From NCBI GenBank assembly GCA_949358305.1, contig OX442323.1, forward strand, positions 3,534,001 through 3,598,000: a DNA stretch of 64,000 bases. Reading direction: 5' to 3'. The first letter of the stretch is position 1. Each line of letters begins with the position of its first letter. A model generated the notes under the pieces. That model saw nothing but the letters and a program-made list of their open reading frames with translations. It was not told where the DNA came from and did no database searches. Source of the stretch: Strigamia acuminata. Its lineage: Eukaryota > Arthropoda > Chilopoda > Geophilomorpha > Linotaeniidae. Below, one piece after another: positions 1-13,600 of this stretch. The position numbers were made by a program, and so were the translations under genes.

Positions 1-2125
1 TGCTGGATTCACAGCTGATTTGCTAGATTCGTAGCTGATTTGTTGGATTCACACCTAATTTCCTGAATTTTCAGCTGATTTACTAGATTTGCATTTGATT
101 TGCCGAATTTGCAGCTGATTTGCAGCTGATTTGCTAGATTTGCAACCGATTTACAGCTGATTTGGCAAATTTGCAGCTGATATGCAAAATTTGCAGCTGA
201 TTTGCTGAAATTGCAAGTGATTTGCTGAAATTTCAAGTGATTTGATGGATTTGTAGCTGATTTGCTAGATTTGCAGCTGATTAGCAGTTGATTTTTTAAA
301 TTTGCAGCTGATTTGCTGAAATTGCAAGTGATTTGCTGAAATTGCAAGTGATTTGCTGAAATTGCAAGTGATTTGCTGAAATTGCAAGTGATTTGCTGAA
401 ATTGCAAGTGATTTGCTGAAATTGCAAGTGATTTGCTGAAATTTCAAGTGATTTGCTGAAATTTCAAGTGATTTGATGGATTTGTAGCTGATTTGCTAGA
501 TTTGCAGCTGATTTGCAGTTGATTTGCTAGATTTGCAGCTGATTTGCAGTTGATTTTTTAAATTTGCAGCTGATTTGCTGAAATTGCAAGTGATTTGCTG
601 AAATTGCAAGTGATTTGCTGAAATTGCAAGTGATTTGCTGAAATTGCAAGTGATTTGCTGAAATTGCAAGTGATTTGCTGAAATTGCAAGTGATTTGCTG
701 AAATTGCAAGTGATTTGCTGAAATTGCAAGTGATTTGCTGAAATTGCAAGTGATTTGCTGAAATTGCAAGTGATTTGCTGAAATTGCAAGTGATTTGCTG
801 AAATTGCAAGTGATTTGCTGAAATTTCAAGTGATTTGCTGAAATTTCAAGTGATTTGATGGATTTGTAGCTGATTTGCTAGATTTGCAGCTGATTTGCAG
901 TTGATTTGCTAGATTTGCAGCTGATTTGCAGTTGATTTTTTAAATTTGCAGCTGATTTGCTGAAATTGCAAGTGATTTGCTGAAATTGCAAGTGATTTGC
1001 TGAAATTGCAAGTGATTTGCTGAAATTGCAAGTGATTTGCTGAAATTGCAAGTGATTTGCTGAAATTGCAAGTGATTTGCTGAAATTGCAAGTGATTTGC
1101 TGAAATTGCAAGTGATTTGCTGAAATTGCAAGTGATTTGCTGAAATTGCAAGTGATTTGCTGAAATTGCAAGTGATTTGCTGAAATTGCAAGTGATTTGC
1201 TGAAATTGCAAGTGATTTGCTGAAATTGCAAGTGATTTGCTGAAATTGCAAGTGATTTGCTGAAATTTCAAGTGATTTGCTGAAATTTCAAGTGATTTGA
1301 TGGATTTGTAGCTGATTTGCTAGATTTGCAGCTGATTTGCAGTTGATTTGCTAGATTTGCAGCTGATTTGCAGTTGATTTTTTAAATTTGCAGCTGATTT
1401 GCTGAAATTGCAAGTGATTTGCTGAAATTGCAAGTGATTTGCTGAAATTGCAAGTGATTTGCTGAAATTGCAAGTGATTTGCTGAAATTGCAAGTGATTT
1501 GCTGAAATTGCAAGTGATTTGCTGAAATTGCAAGTGATTTGCTGAAATTGCAAGTGATTTGCTGAAATTGCAAGTGATTTGCTGAAATTGCAAGTGATTT
1601 GCTGAAATTGCAAGTGATTTGCTGAAATTGCAAGTGATTTGCTGAAATTGCAAGTGATTTGCTGAAATTGCAAGTGATTTGCTGAAATTTCAAGTGATTT
1701 GCTGAAATTGCAAGTGATTTGCTGAAATTTCAAGTGATTTGATGGATTTGTAGCTGATTTGCTAGATTTGCAGCTGATTTGCAGTTGATTTTTTAAATTT
1801 ACAGCTGATTTGCTGAAATTGCAACTGTTTTGCAGGATTAGCAGCTGATTTGCTAGATTTGCAACCGATTTACAGCTGATTTGCTGGATTTGCAGCTGAT
1901 ATACAAAATTTGCAGCTGATTTGCTGAAATTACAAGTGATTTGCTGAAATTTCAAGTGATTTGATGGATTTGAAGCTGATTTGCTAGATTTGCAGCTGAT
2001 TTGCAGTTGATTTTTTAAATTTGCAGCTGATTTGCTGAAATTGCAAGTGATTTGCTGGATTTGCAGCTGATTTGCTGGAATTTGCAGCTGATTTGCTGGA
2101 TTTGCAGCTGATTTGCTGAATGTGC
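1..2125. repeat. 20-bp minisatellite with higher-order structure
   Basis: The core unit is GATTTGCTGAAATTGCAAGT (20 bp), repeated head to tail. Runs of the core are separated by a punctuation module containing GATGGATTTGTAGCTG, a 31-bp sub-repeat (one or two copies of GCTAGATTTGCAGCTG plus ATTTGCAGTTGATTT) and TTTTTTAAATTTGCAGCTG. Punctuation modules begin near 244, 474, 857, 1298, 1740 and 1970. The core runs between them hold about 8, 14, 17 and 17 units. Both edges are degenerate variants. The minus strand lacks stops in all frames, which produces long repetitive ORFs. These are artefacts of the unit, because 20 bp cycles through the three frames. The array continues past the left edge of the window. 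Confidence 0.95.
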
Positions 2126-3700
2126 ATCAGATTTGCAAATTACTAAATGTGTCAGAATTTTCTAAAATTGAGGAGGTCGATATTCACTCATGTTGCAAAC
2201 AGATTTTCTAAGTGTGGACTCATGATTTGCAGCAATATTTGCTTGATTTGCTGCAAATTTCCAAATCACATAGAGCATATGAGGATTTGCTTGAATGTCA
2301 GCCTCCACGGACTGAGTTGGGAGTCCATTTTTGATCCTGTCCCTGTTGGTGAAGTTAGTAATTTCTATTCAGTTGCAGCGCTTTTGGTGTGCGCCATCTA
2401 GCTGCTAAATGGTTAAACTAACTCTTTTTTATGTAGTATGGTAGTTTGTTGAGGGATTCCTAGATGGCAGCACGAGTTTTCTTGCAAGGGTTGAACATCC
2501 GAGGTAGAGCAAGAAGAAATATGGCTTCCATAGACAGGGGCAATATGGCAGCTTGGATTTGAATATATGTTGCGTATTTCAAATGCCATTCATCCCTATT
2601 CTATTCCGAACAACAAAATAAGTTGTGAATAAAAATAAAATTATTTTTATTTCCTAGAAATATTTGACAAAGGATTGTGAAACAATACATCAAAATCGTG
2701 ATACCTTTTTACTCTCCTCTGCCTTTCTTGCTAAAATACCAGAAATGAATACCAATTTCACATAATTTTTTAATTAGAATTTTTTTTTTTTTTTTAAATA
2801 AATAAAATAAAATAAAAATAAACATTAATAAAGATATGTAATTAGCATAACATCAAATTGTGTTCTAATCCTACAAATATTGATCAAATTGATTGAAAAC
2901 AAATCTAAATATCGAGAATAATAACATTTGTTTAAATTAATTTCTCTGAAATGGATAAAGTGACATTTCTATTCTCATGCAAGGTGAAAGTTTATTAAAG
3001 GCACAGAATAAAAATTGAGCAAACTGACATGTCAGAAGAAGAAAACAAAAGAGAAAACAAGTTTTTGACAAATCTAGGGCAATTCCAAGATATATTTTGT
3101 CAAATGATATTATTTTGTAATTAAGTATCGTCAAAATTTCAATTAAAACCACCGTGCAATCATAAATCCCCATAGCTTTGCCTTCTATTTAGGTGCGGAA
3201 TATAATTAAAACTAGCTTGCACCATTCGTTAATGTCCTGTTGTCATTTTAATAATAAATAATAATAAATAATAATAATAGTAATTGTATATTTTTATTGC
3301 ATACATAGCTAAAAATGATAAACTCGAGAAACGGGTGATTAAGTGGTTGAAAACTGACTTCTTTTCATTCTTCTATTCAATATTCTATAACGCCGAAAGT
3401 GTTAGATTTTTCGCTATAAACACTGCAACAATAAATCACATCTCACAAAGTGAAATATAATTATAGCAACAACCAATTCTCGACTCTTGGTATAAAATTG
3501 TCATTAATTAATGTGATTTTATAACCCGATTCCTCGCAGGAAAAAGATATGCCTATTTGTTTAAGTTTATATACACGTAATTTGAAAGGCATTTACAGTG
3601 CTATTCGGTTTAGTAAATCCATAAAAGGTCCAATCTTATAAATTGGCATTTAAACTTTTTTTTTTCGTATTAATTAATTAATTAAATTAATCAATTAATT

Positions 3701-3937
3701 AATTACCGTATTACCCCGCTTTAAGCGGCATGTCGGTCCACAAGTGAAAAGTGAAAAACCACAAATAAATAATTATGTTGGAATTCGGGGCAGAAATTTG
3801 AGTTTTCTAGGTTAGGTTAGTATTAAAATTGTTGTAAATTTATAGAAATTTAGGATAATTTCCTACATTTTGGTTCATTTCGCGCTAAAACCCGCATTAT
3901 GCCGGCAAGCCGCTTACAGTGGGGTAACACGGCAATT
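3701..3937. mobile_element. MITE-like element, family D (copy 1)
   Basis: The ends form an imperfect inverted repeat: left AATTACCGTATTACCCCGCT, right reverse complement AATTGCCGTGTTACCCCACT. The interior carries CAGAAATTTGAGTTTTCTAG and ATAGAAATTTAGGATAATTT. Related interiors occur near 21305-21466 and, in reverse orientation, near 49918-50186. The element is about 237 bp with no coding capacity, so it looks like a non-autonomous DNA transposon. The superfamily is not determined. Confidence 0.6.
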
Positions 3938-4341
3938 ACCCAAAGCTATTCCTTTTCTATAAATATTGTTACAACCTATCTGTTAAGTTATTGAAATGTT
4001 ATAAAAATGAAAACGGTGAAAGGGGGCGAGAAAGCAAATAATGAATGAATCCAGTATCCGTGTTATTATTTGGCTATTTCGATAAATAACGTTAGGACCG
4101 AGGAAAACGTGACGAAACAAACGAAACTCTGGAGTTTTAGTTGACTGATGATGAGCAAAGGCACTTTGGGTTTGATGACATTCATTTTTCTCCTTCTAAA
4201 TCACAGGATATATATAATATATTGGAAGATGACATTCCACGCTTTTTATGTTGTGAACACAGATGAGAAGAGATGGTGGTTGTGGTCAATTTCCGCAATC
4301 ATATCCCGTCGCTGTCGTTGTCTGATGTCTCTAGGCCGACG

Positions 4342-4347
4342 TATTTA
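4342..4347 (-). terminator. Candidate polyadenylation signal of the receptor gene
   Basis: On the minus strand this reads AATAAA, about 95 nt beyond the TAG stop at 4440. It is the first such hexamer I noticed downstream. The hexamer alone is weak evidence in AT-rich DNA. Confidence 0.3.
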
Positions 4348-4439
4348 TTTAGTTACCCGTCTTGAGTATATGATAATAGCTGCAGCGAAGAAGTATACAA
4401 AAGATCCACGTGGAAATTCGAATTGTTGTACATGGGGCC

Positions 4440-4619
4440 CTATTCAGGTGCTAACGGCACGATGTCGTCGCTCAAACGATCGTTGCTGATATGTAGATAA
4501 ATAATCCAATAAACGAGATTGAAACAGACAAAAAACACTGGAAATGCTATCCGCGAGTATTTATCGATGTCGCTGGGGCTGATGGGGTAGTCATTGGGAA
4601 ATATTTGATCCTGGAGTTC
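4440..4619 (-). CDS. Receptor gene exon 10: TM4 and stop
   Basis: A 180-bp coding part starting after TATTTAG. It encodes [32 protein letters not shown] and NLVYWIIYL (TM4), then a short tail [13 protein letters not shown] and TAG at 4442-4440. [22 protein letters not shown] is the family signature just before and within TM4. The extracellular C-terminal tail of 17 residues is slightly longer than usual. Confidence 0.95.
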   Translation of the reverse strand, partial: ELQDQIFPNDYPISPSDIDKYSRIAFPVFFVCFNLVYWIIYLHISNDRLSDDIVPLAPE

Positions 4620-7600
4620 CTAAATAAAAACGAGACGTAAATTAGTAAATCCCTTTTTGTCGTTTGCTCGTGCCACGGATATTTGATTTTCTATTGACTA
4701 TTACCTCGCTTATGTTTCCCTCACTGGCGTGCCGAATTCTGGGCGCCATTTGCCCGTATGGGTTTGCGGCTTCTTCCGTCTCTCGCGGACACATTCCGAA
4801 ATACTGCAAATAACAGAAATTTTATTATTTGATTCGAAATTGGTTTTGTTTTGTTTTTTTTTATTAAAATTTGAGTGCGAGACGGGAGAAACTATGCTAA
4901 ATTGCAAGTAAAAGTGGAGTGGGGATGGTGAAAATAATTGTACCGAGGAGTTGGTCAGGGGGTTAGGTGGGAAACCGCAAGAGATAATTTACCTGTAGAG
5001 GTGTTTCGTGTGTTTCAAATATTTCTGGAATATTTATTTCGTCTGTAGGTTGCCAAAGCTGATAAAAGAGCACGATAACGAGGCGGCGATTTAAAAAGCA
5101 CGTTTAAAAAGTCGTCTTTTAATTTTCTCCACTTTCCGACATCCAACGATTTTTCTCGTTTGTTCGTTCGCACGTCGAGGAATCGACGAGTGTTTTGCAC
5201 GTTGGACGTCGGAAAGTGGATGGAAAAAGATTAGTAATAGGATAGAGCAGCTGTTTAAACATTAATTTTTAATTAAACGGAGAATTGTAGGATTGGGACT
5301 CACCATGCCTCGGCTTTGGGCCAGGTGTTTGGCCAAATAACCGACAGCGGCGTATTCGAGCAGAGCAGCGAATACGAGGACGAAACACGTGCCTAAGTAT
5401 ATGTCGATGCTCTTGACGTAAGACACCTTGGGCAAGGCGGCGTTGGTGCTGCTCATTAGAGTGGTCATCGTGAGCACTGTGGTCACTCCGAGCGACACAC
5501 GTGCGGGGCTGGCATTTCGGTTGAGCCAAAACGACACCCACGAGATGATGACTATGAGTCCCGAAGGGATGTATAATTGGATCAAGTAGTAACCCATGTC
5601 ACGAGTAAAGAAGAACTCGCAGGCCAAGCGCGAGTAGTTACCTGAAAAGAAAAGAAAATATGAGATAAGAAATAAAAGGGCGGTTTTATCATTTTATTCG
5701 CTCGCGGATTTATTTCGAGATGTGAATATGAAGAGAGTTTGTGCGAGCAGAAAAAGGTGAATGCGAAAGGTGTGTGGGTGTGCAGTTTTTGAAAATGTGG
5801 TCGTAAACAGCTTGGATGTTCGTATTCGTTGCGATAAAAGAGGTTAGGTGGATTTATTGTACCTGTGCTGAGGTATATTTCACTGGCGATCGTTCTGTGG
5901 CCGAGAAGTTTGAATTGGGATAATTCAACATCGGGTGAGATGCCGAGAGGTCGTTGTCTTTTTTGCCACCTGTATACGATGTCTCGTGCTGTGTAGCCGA
6001 CTGGAATTGATTTTTTTTTTTTTGGAGAAAAAACATATAAAATGAAATTAAAATCGATAAAACGTCTGGGTTTAATGAAAATGGGGAGTGGGTTAAGGCG
6101 AAAGCGGAAATATTCGACTTTTTTTATATTTATTTATTTATTTCAGTTTTTTTTTTGTTTTTTTTTATCTGTTGACAGTGAACTGTCAAAAGAAAATTTT
6201 TTTTGAAGATTTTGATGTTTAAGATTATTTTCAAAACGCCTTAAATGCTTCTAGGTGTTGTATACTCACAGCTTTCGATTTCCAGTTTGCATGTTTGGCT
6301 GTCCATTGGAAAGTAACGTAAATTCATAAAACAAGCACCGGTTACAGTTAACCTGGAAAAATCAAAACAAGAATGAGTCAAAACGGAAAAAAATGTATTT
6401 TTAGCAGTTTGAGTGGAAAGAAATTTATTTTTAGCATTTTGAGTGGGAAGAAATGTATTTTTCGTATTTTTATTGGTAAAAAATGTATTTTTCGTATTTT
6501 TATTGCGAAAAAATGTATTTTTAGCATTTTGATTGTGGAAAAACTTATTTTTAGCATTTTTATTGTAGAAAAATATATTTTTAGCATTTCGATTGTGGGA
6601 AAATATTTTTTTTAGCATTTAGAATCGGTTGAATAACAACTTAATGCTATTTGGGTGTTTTTTTTTTCACGTTAATCCCGTCTCCAAAGCTGATGAAAAT
6701 CAAATTGTCGAAAACAATTTCTCAGAGAGCAAATTGTTATTGTTTTTTTTTATTTAGGTTTTTTTTTTATCTTTCTTTCTTGGTGTTTTCGTACCTCCCA
6801 CTCGGTCTGAGCAAAGAACGAGCTTATTTTCATTGATCGGGTTTTTGGGGCTCTCTTTTCTAGTTTGCCTCGAATCGGCAACATGTTAGACAGAATATTT
6901 TTTTGAGCCCTGGATTGTATTTTGCAATCTCCAAAAAGAGGCTTTATCTTTTAGTATTTACTTTAAGGGTTTTTATTCCGCCTTAAATACAAACCGTTTG
7001 TCACGTGCGATGTTGGTTTTAATCGAACAACGAGATGATTACATGCAATTTTCGTGCGAGGAAGGAAAATATCGGATTTTTTTGTTGTTGTTTTCTTTTC
7101 AATTTTTGTTTGCGTTACTAATAATGGTCCTTTGAATTGAGATTCTTACATTATCGGACATGTCACACTCGCTTCTTTTATTTAAACGCGCAAATTGCAA
7201 TTTATTCATTTTGAATAAATTTCCGACGTTTATCTCAACTCAATTTCCCATTAAAAATTCGTCAAAATCTTATTTTTCATTTCATTCTATTTTTTTTAAA
7301 CTCACTTTAAATAAATAAAGGAATTTTCTATTCTAATTCCTGGATCCTCAACGTGAAATCGATATTAAACGTTGACAAACCTAAGGGTCAAATAGAGGAA
7401 CCCAAGAAAGGAAATTATGCAATTTTCTTTTCCTTTTAATGACGAGAAAAAAAAAATATTTCCTTTTTATTTTTTAATTTTTTCATTTTTCGGCCAAAAA
7501 ATTTAATAACAAAAATCCAAGTTAATAAAATGAGCATTTGCTCATTTCTTGTCCCATTATGTCCCGAAATGAGTTTGAGAAATGAAGTGCATTAGGACTT

Positions 7601-10600
7601 AAAAGTAAAAACTGTTTCTTTTATTGAAGCCAGGCAACCGTGTGAGATTGAGTAGAGATGAAGCTTTTGACGACGGCTTGAGTGCAAAGACGTATTGAAT
7701 TATTCACTGGAAGATGCGCAATACATGGACACAAATGCGAACAGATGGAAGAAATGCGTCGCACAAAAGTAGCTTTCTCCCAATATCTATTGTGGCGGGG
7801 GGACGCGGGGGGGGGGGAGGCATACACTAAGTGAAGGCGTAGAATAGGTCGTTGGAGAAAAGTGAGGCCAACCATATGTGCAAAAAGTCCACAATAACCA
7901 GCTGCCGAAACTATTATCAAAAAGGGTATCAAGGTTTGTCATAATAGACCCATTTCCAATTTCACCGGCGACACGATTTTTTTTTTCCTTTTCTCCGATT
8001 CACTCAACGTTTACCGAGAGTCAACACACTCATTTTATTAGCTAAAAATAATCCATATTCAATGGAGAGACACGCACAACGGGCAAACGTGACCTGTTTG
8101 CAGTTGGTTGTCAATATTGTTACGTGAGAATGAGAATCGTATAACCGGAAACCCATCTTAGGGACTGGACGAGCCATAAATAACGTCATTTATTTGTTAT
8201 TCATACAAGTAATATGTGAGAACTGGCGTTTTACTCCAGTCTAACATTCCCTTTAATGTGTTGTTTTATTCTATATTTTTTGTATTTGATTTCATAACAT
8301 TTGATTTGGGTTCACATAATATTTTGGTTCGTAACGTCGAGGGGTTTTAAATTTTTCTATTGCCGTTGCGCCGTTTCTGACCGTTCCGAGAACAGTTCGC
8401 AGAGTCGGTTTGTGGCGAATAACCCACTCAAATTATTAATTAATGCTGTTAACCCGAAAGGCCTGGTAGTGCTGACCCGAGGTTTGAATAAGGCCCAGCG
8501 CAGTTGTGCTTCTCTGCATTGCTCTTTTGCACTCTGCGCAATTCTGATGAGGTTAGCAGTGCAGCCATACACGGTTGCACGACGCATTGTGCACTCTGTG
8601 AATTTTCGTGATGATAAAATGAAGTAAACACAATTTATCCAGCACGTTGTTGCGTGTTAATTCGTGGTTCACTTTTTATTATCGCAAAAAAAATAATAGA
8701 CATTCGGCCCGTTATTCTCAGCTGCCCTTTATTAATTGGCGCGCACTTTGCTGCTCCAACTTTGCGTAAAGTAGAAAAATTTATTTTTATTTTCTAATTT
8801 TCTACTTTGGCAGTAAGAGGCTGATTTTTGCGTGCATTCTACAGCTGCAATTCAAACGTAATGGCACCAGGCAGGGATAAGCGATAAGGACAGAGAATAG
8901 AAATATTTTTTTTTTTATTATTTTTTTATTTCCACGCTTCCATTTCATAATAGGATTAGTTGGAAACTTGGGAGAAATCTCAATGATTTCTTTGTGGTTT
9001 TTTTCCTTTTGCGGCTCGTGACTTTGTCGGGTTTAGAATTCGAATTAGTTAATGAGCTGAGATGAATTTTTCAAAAAGCGGAAGTGGTTGAAAAATGGTG
9101 GATTTTAGTTTTTTCAGCTTTAGCGAAATGATTTTGCTCTTTATGTTGTTGTCTGGTTGGTGTTGGAGGGAACCATCTCATTTCTTTTCGTGTATTTACT
9201 CGTATTGTTCATTCAAAAGCAATTCCCTTCTTTGTTCGTTTTCGTGTGAAACTCCCTTTGCTGGATTTTCCACCAATAACGAGTGGTTTTGCTTGTCCAC
9301 ATCTGTGCACCCATCTGTACGAGATTGAGGTGTTAGCGTTTTCCTTTCCACCCAGGAAAGTTTTTATCGTGATTGATGCACGTCAATAATTTTTTTTTTT
9401 ATATTTCTATATATATATATATATATATTTTTTATTGCCGTATTATTATTATACATCAAAGCTCCGATCGTGTTTATGATGAATCGGTGCAAGAAAGTGT
9501 CGGAATTAGTGATTTCCCCATCGATTGATGCGAAACAAATTGAGAAATGGTGTTTTGCTGAATGTTCTTTTTTTTTCAATTTTTCTATACGTGATTTACA
9601 CGTTTCGGATGTTAATTTCGAGCGAATAAAAATGACGTTCGGTCTGTGTGACATGACGTGAGCAGATTATTCAAACTCACCTGCCATTTTGAATAACAAT
9701 TTCATTTTGGAATATTAAAAAAATAAAAAAAAATAAAAAAATAAAATAAAAAAGTGTATTTTTTATCCGCTTCCTTAAAGACCCTACAAATCGATAAAGA
9801 AATATTCTTCCAAAACGCGCGATGATGTGATGAATGCGCCGGGGAGCTTGTTTATCGATCTCTCACTTTTAATTGGGTATAAACGCAAATACAAGATGGC
9901 CGCACGGACCACACATTTCACATTTCACATTCGAGGTGTAAATCCAGTGGATGCCACACCGGCTATACGCAAACAGGAAATTCGAAATGGAATATGTGAT
10001 GTCACGTCGGGGATGGAGATTATGTGTATTGCAGTGAAGAGAAGATGCGCGTTAAAGGGGAAAGTTGTCTAACGCCTAGTTCACACTTAAATCACTTATG
10101 TAGAAGTCTAAATGATCTATTTTTAGACTGTTCACACTTATTCATTAGTTATGTAGAAATCAGTGACGTTTTTTACAAGAGTCAACTATGATGTCAAATG
10201 AGCTCAATAGTCTGTTCGAAAAAATCATTGCTTGGATGTTGCTAAAACTTACATTAAAGGCTTCTACTAAGGTTTAGTCACTATGTTTGAACATAATGCA
10301 ATTCGCTATTATTGCGCGCAACTAGGAAACACTCGAATGCAGCTGTTAAAAATAAGTCAGCATTGCAGGATTTAGTAAAATTGTCGGCCAGAGTAAACGG
10401 GTGAAATTGAAGAGTTGAAAAGTTCAACGTTTACTGGCCAGAGAGCTGCCGTGGGTGTGCGCGAATAGCAATGGCAATAATTGCAATTGCAGAAATTAAA
10501 TCAGCATGAGGTGGAGCACGTTGCAAAAGTAGGTAATGAATATCCTTCGTGTGTACAGAGGAACGTGATGGCGTAGAGCAAGTTGGTAAATGGAGCTGTC

Positions 10601-13600
10601 CCTTGCTATCGATCACTGTTGGATTTTCTCTGCAGATAGATGGGAATCGAGCATGAATACACATCTGTTGGTGGTATTACACGAAATGAAATGTCAACTT
10701 AAAGCAACATTTCATTTTTTAAAAACCAAATTTGACTTTCGCTCTTTTTTTCGCCTCCCCACTTGTCAAATAATGGAATAATGCGATTTCCCTCGGTTAG
10801 GGCTATTGTTGGGAAAAAGTTTTTGTTTTTTTTTCTTTTGTTTTTGTGCAGTAGTTTGCCAGTTTCTTTATGGCGGAGGTGCTCATAAATGGAAAAGCTA
10901 GCTGCTACTATTCTCCCATAAAGACACGAGTATTAGATTAACCTCTGGGGAAAAGAGTTGCTTTTTCTGTGTTTCTTTTTCATTACATTTCGGGGATGTA
11001 ATCATGTCAAGCTAGTGAACATTTATTGCATCTTTAAATATGACTTGTATTAGTCATATGTACACACTAGTTTGCCATCGATTTTGCTAATAGCAAAGTT
11101 TATGCTTAAAGCGGAGCGCAACAATGTGCGAGAACTCGGAAGAAGTCGACGCAGTTCAAAGGTAGAGTCGTCGGCCGTGTTTGTCTATCGGGTGTAATCC
11201 ATTTTACCTGAGTTGTTTGGGTTATAACGACGGAACGTAAAAGGATTTGTTTACTCGCCTGAAAGGTTTACGGGGATAAATAAAAAAGCTTGTGTGCGAA
11301 GGAAATTGGAAGTTGGAGTAATGGAAATGAAAAAAAGTCAGTCGCGAGCGCGGAAAAAGTCAAAAACAAAGATAAATAGTGCGGGGAAACGTGAAATACG
11401 TTTACATGCACGGAATATTTCGAGTGAGATGAAAAATTCCGTGTGCACAACTGTCATGTAAACAGAACTCGGACTATTTTTATTGCGCATGCGCATGCGG
11501 CACTTCCCCATTGGTCGAAAACCGAAAGTGATCACGAATTATTTTCTGCATGTAAACACAACAATTTGATTTTTTTCACCACTCGAATTTTTCACCACTC
11601 AAAATATTCTGTGCGTGTAAACGTAGTATTGTTAATTGTTCGTGCGGGGTGTTGTCACTCATTGAGTTGTTTGTTATTTTTCTTTGGGTTTTGTTTTTCT
11701 TCTTTAATGATTGCCCGCGTGTTTAATTTCCACGCTATAGAGATTGCGGAGGTCGACTTTGGGTGAAAGATGACCTCACTAACTCTTGATTACACGTTCA
11801 TTGCGCTGTTGCCTAAGCCGCAGCTTCACTCACTGTCTTGGTTCAAGTTGCAAGTCGCAACATGTCGAATGTCGGAAATGAAATACAAAATTCCAATATC
11901 GGACAATTTTTCCAGAAACGCCATTCCAGTGCCCATATCTACCCAACACAAAATCAATCAATTCCTCACTATTTTCTCACCCAAAAAGCTCATATTTTTA
12001 CATTTTCTCCAAACTTGCTCGAGTTTTTGTATTCAGTGCTACGGAAATGTATTTGGTACAGTTTATTCCAACCCAAAAAAAATGTTTCTACTGAAATGAG
12101 GATCGTAATTCGTAATTTGGGCACCAAAAAAATCACCAGGGTCCCGGGATTGTACGCCAAACTGACGATTGAAGGGTAATGACAAGCGACCGGGTCACGA
12201 GTCCAATAGGTATAGTGGACTTGGACCGGGCAGAGCTACCTGCCGTACGGAGCCGCGGACCGAGGGTTCGAGTCCTGAGCTGGAAGACAGGATGTCAGAA
12301 GATACGTTTCTCGGTACTTCCTTTTTCATCCTTCTGGGGTGTGATTGGATTCGAGATAACGGTATTGTGATTAGACTGTCGCGGAATGACTGGTTTTACG
12401 TCGGTAATCCGGGGGTGTCGTATTCGTTTGACTCGCGTCCCAAAATCGCAGGCGGTTTCGTTTGATGTAGAAATAAATATGAAAGTTGCATTTAGCAATT
12501 TGTGCGGCTCGTGCGCGCGACGTGGGCGGGGAATGCGTGTAAATATTTTAGGATACAAGTTTGTGAATTTTTTAATGGGGTACTTGCGATTCTTCTTGCG
12601 GGATTAGCGTATTGGGACGTGAGTTAGTAAAGGCGACATTTTTACGCGATTTGTAACGTAGAAGCATCTGTTCCGTGCAGGGAGATACGCCCTTCTACAG
12701 CCCGGGTAATTAAAGAGACGGTGAGAAACTAATTCGATCTGCAGTGTGCGTGGTCTAAAGAGTGCGTGCTCCGTTGCCAAGACAACGGCTTTTCACTTCG
12801 GAAATGCGGAACGTCGAGTAAGGGCATAATTGATTTCACAACGTCATAAATATTTTAAACACGACCGTCGTCGTCTGCGCTGGGTAATCAAGCCAGAAAT
12901 CATTGAGATGAGAATTGGAATGTTTTTTAATGTTTTATTACTCAAAATGTGTTTTAGCATTTTTTTTTTTTTGGAAATTTTTTAGATTTTTTTTTTTAAA
13001 GTTTTAAATTGATTTTTAGATTTTCTCGTATTTTTTTTTTTGGAGTGACGAAGGTGCAGCGGTTATTGATTTAAAACTTGAGTTGGAAAATATTCAGGGG
13101 AATGATATGAAAAAGTGAGTGGGAATAAAAATGTCAAAGAGTGTATTTGCTGCATGAATTTTTAAATGGACTTGTTGGATGATGATACAAGGTTGGAATA
13201 TTTTTTTTTTATTTTAAATTTTTTTTTTTCGTTTTTTTTTGCATTTTCAATTGAGATTTGTTTGATCCCTTTTCACATTTGAGGCAAAACCCCTTTAACA
13301 TTTCTGTGAGCATTGCACTGAAAATGACCCAAACAGTCATCAAAAAATATTTATCTTCTTCTCACAATATTGCTTCTGCCAGCTTAGGACATTGATATTT
13401 CCAAGAGCAGATAAAAATATTTATTTCCACTTCACCACTGAACCGAAATTGGAAATATCAACTTTAATGATCCTAGAGTTATTTAGAGACGTATGGTTAA
13501 CACGAAAAATGCAAAACTGCATTATTGCAAATATCTCCTCGATTCCCATATTTTTCACCTTCCCGTAGGGTTAAAAAATATATATTGCAAATTATATTGC

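Larger units (their letters stand above)
2126..4439. other. Non-coding region downstream of the GABA receptor gene
   Basis: This AT-rich stretch lies 3' of the minus-strand receptor gene. I see no recognisable coding exon in it. It contains ATA/AAT microsatellite sequence (about 3250-3285), poly-A/T tracts and one short inverted-repeat element listed separately. Part of its right end should be the 3' untranslated region of the receptor gene. Confidence 0.6.

Noticed and set aside
9-1955. Long minus-strand ORFs rich in FQQITCNFSKS repeats, up to 211 residues
   Set aside because: They are translations of the 20-bp satellite in all three frames; the unit simply lacks minus-strand stops. There is no start context, domain or unique sequence.
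5059-5303. Minus-strand ORF at 5015-5200 as an extra exon of the receptor
   Set aside because: It reads out of the frame required by exons 7 and 8, overlaps exon 8 in another frame and lacks matching splice sites; the interval behaves as a 245-bp intron.
12180-12300. tRNA- or SINE-like sequence with a B-box match (GGTTCGAGTCC)
   Set aside because: The T-stem does not pair beyond three base pairs, and I could not fold a cloverleaf or find a good A box at the right distance. It could be a decayed tRNA-SINE head but is unsupported.
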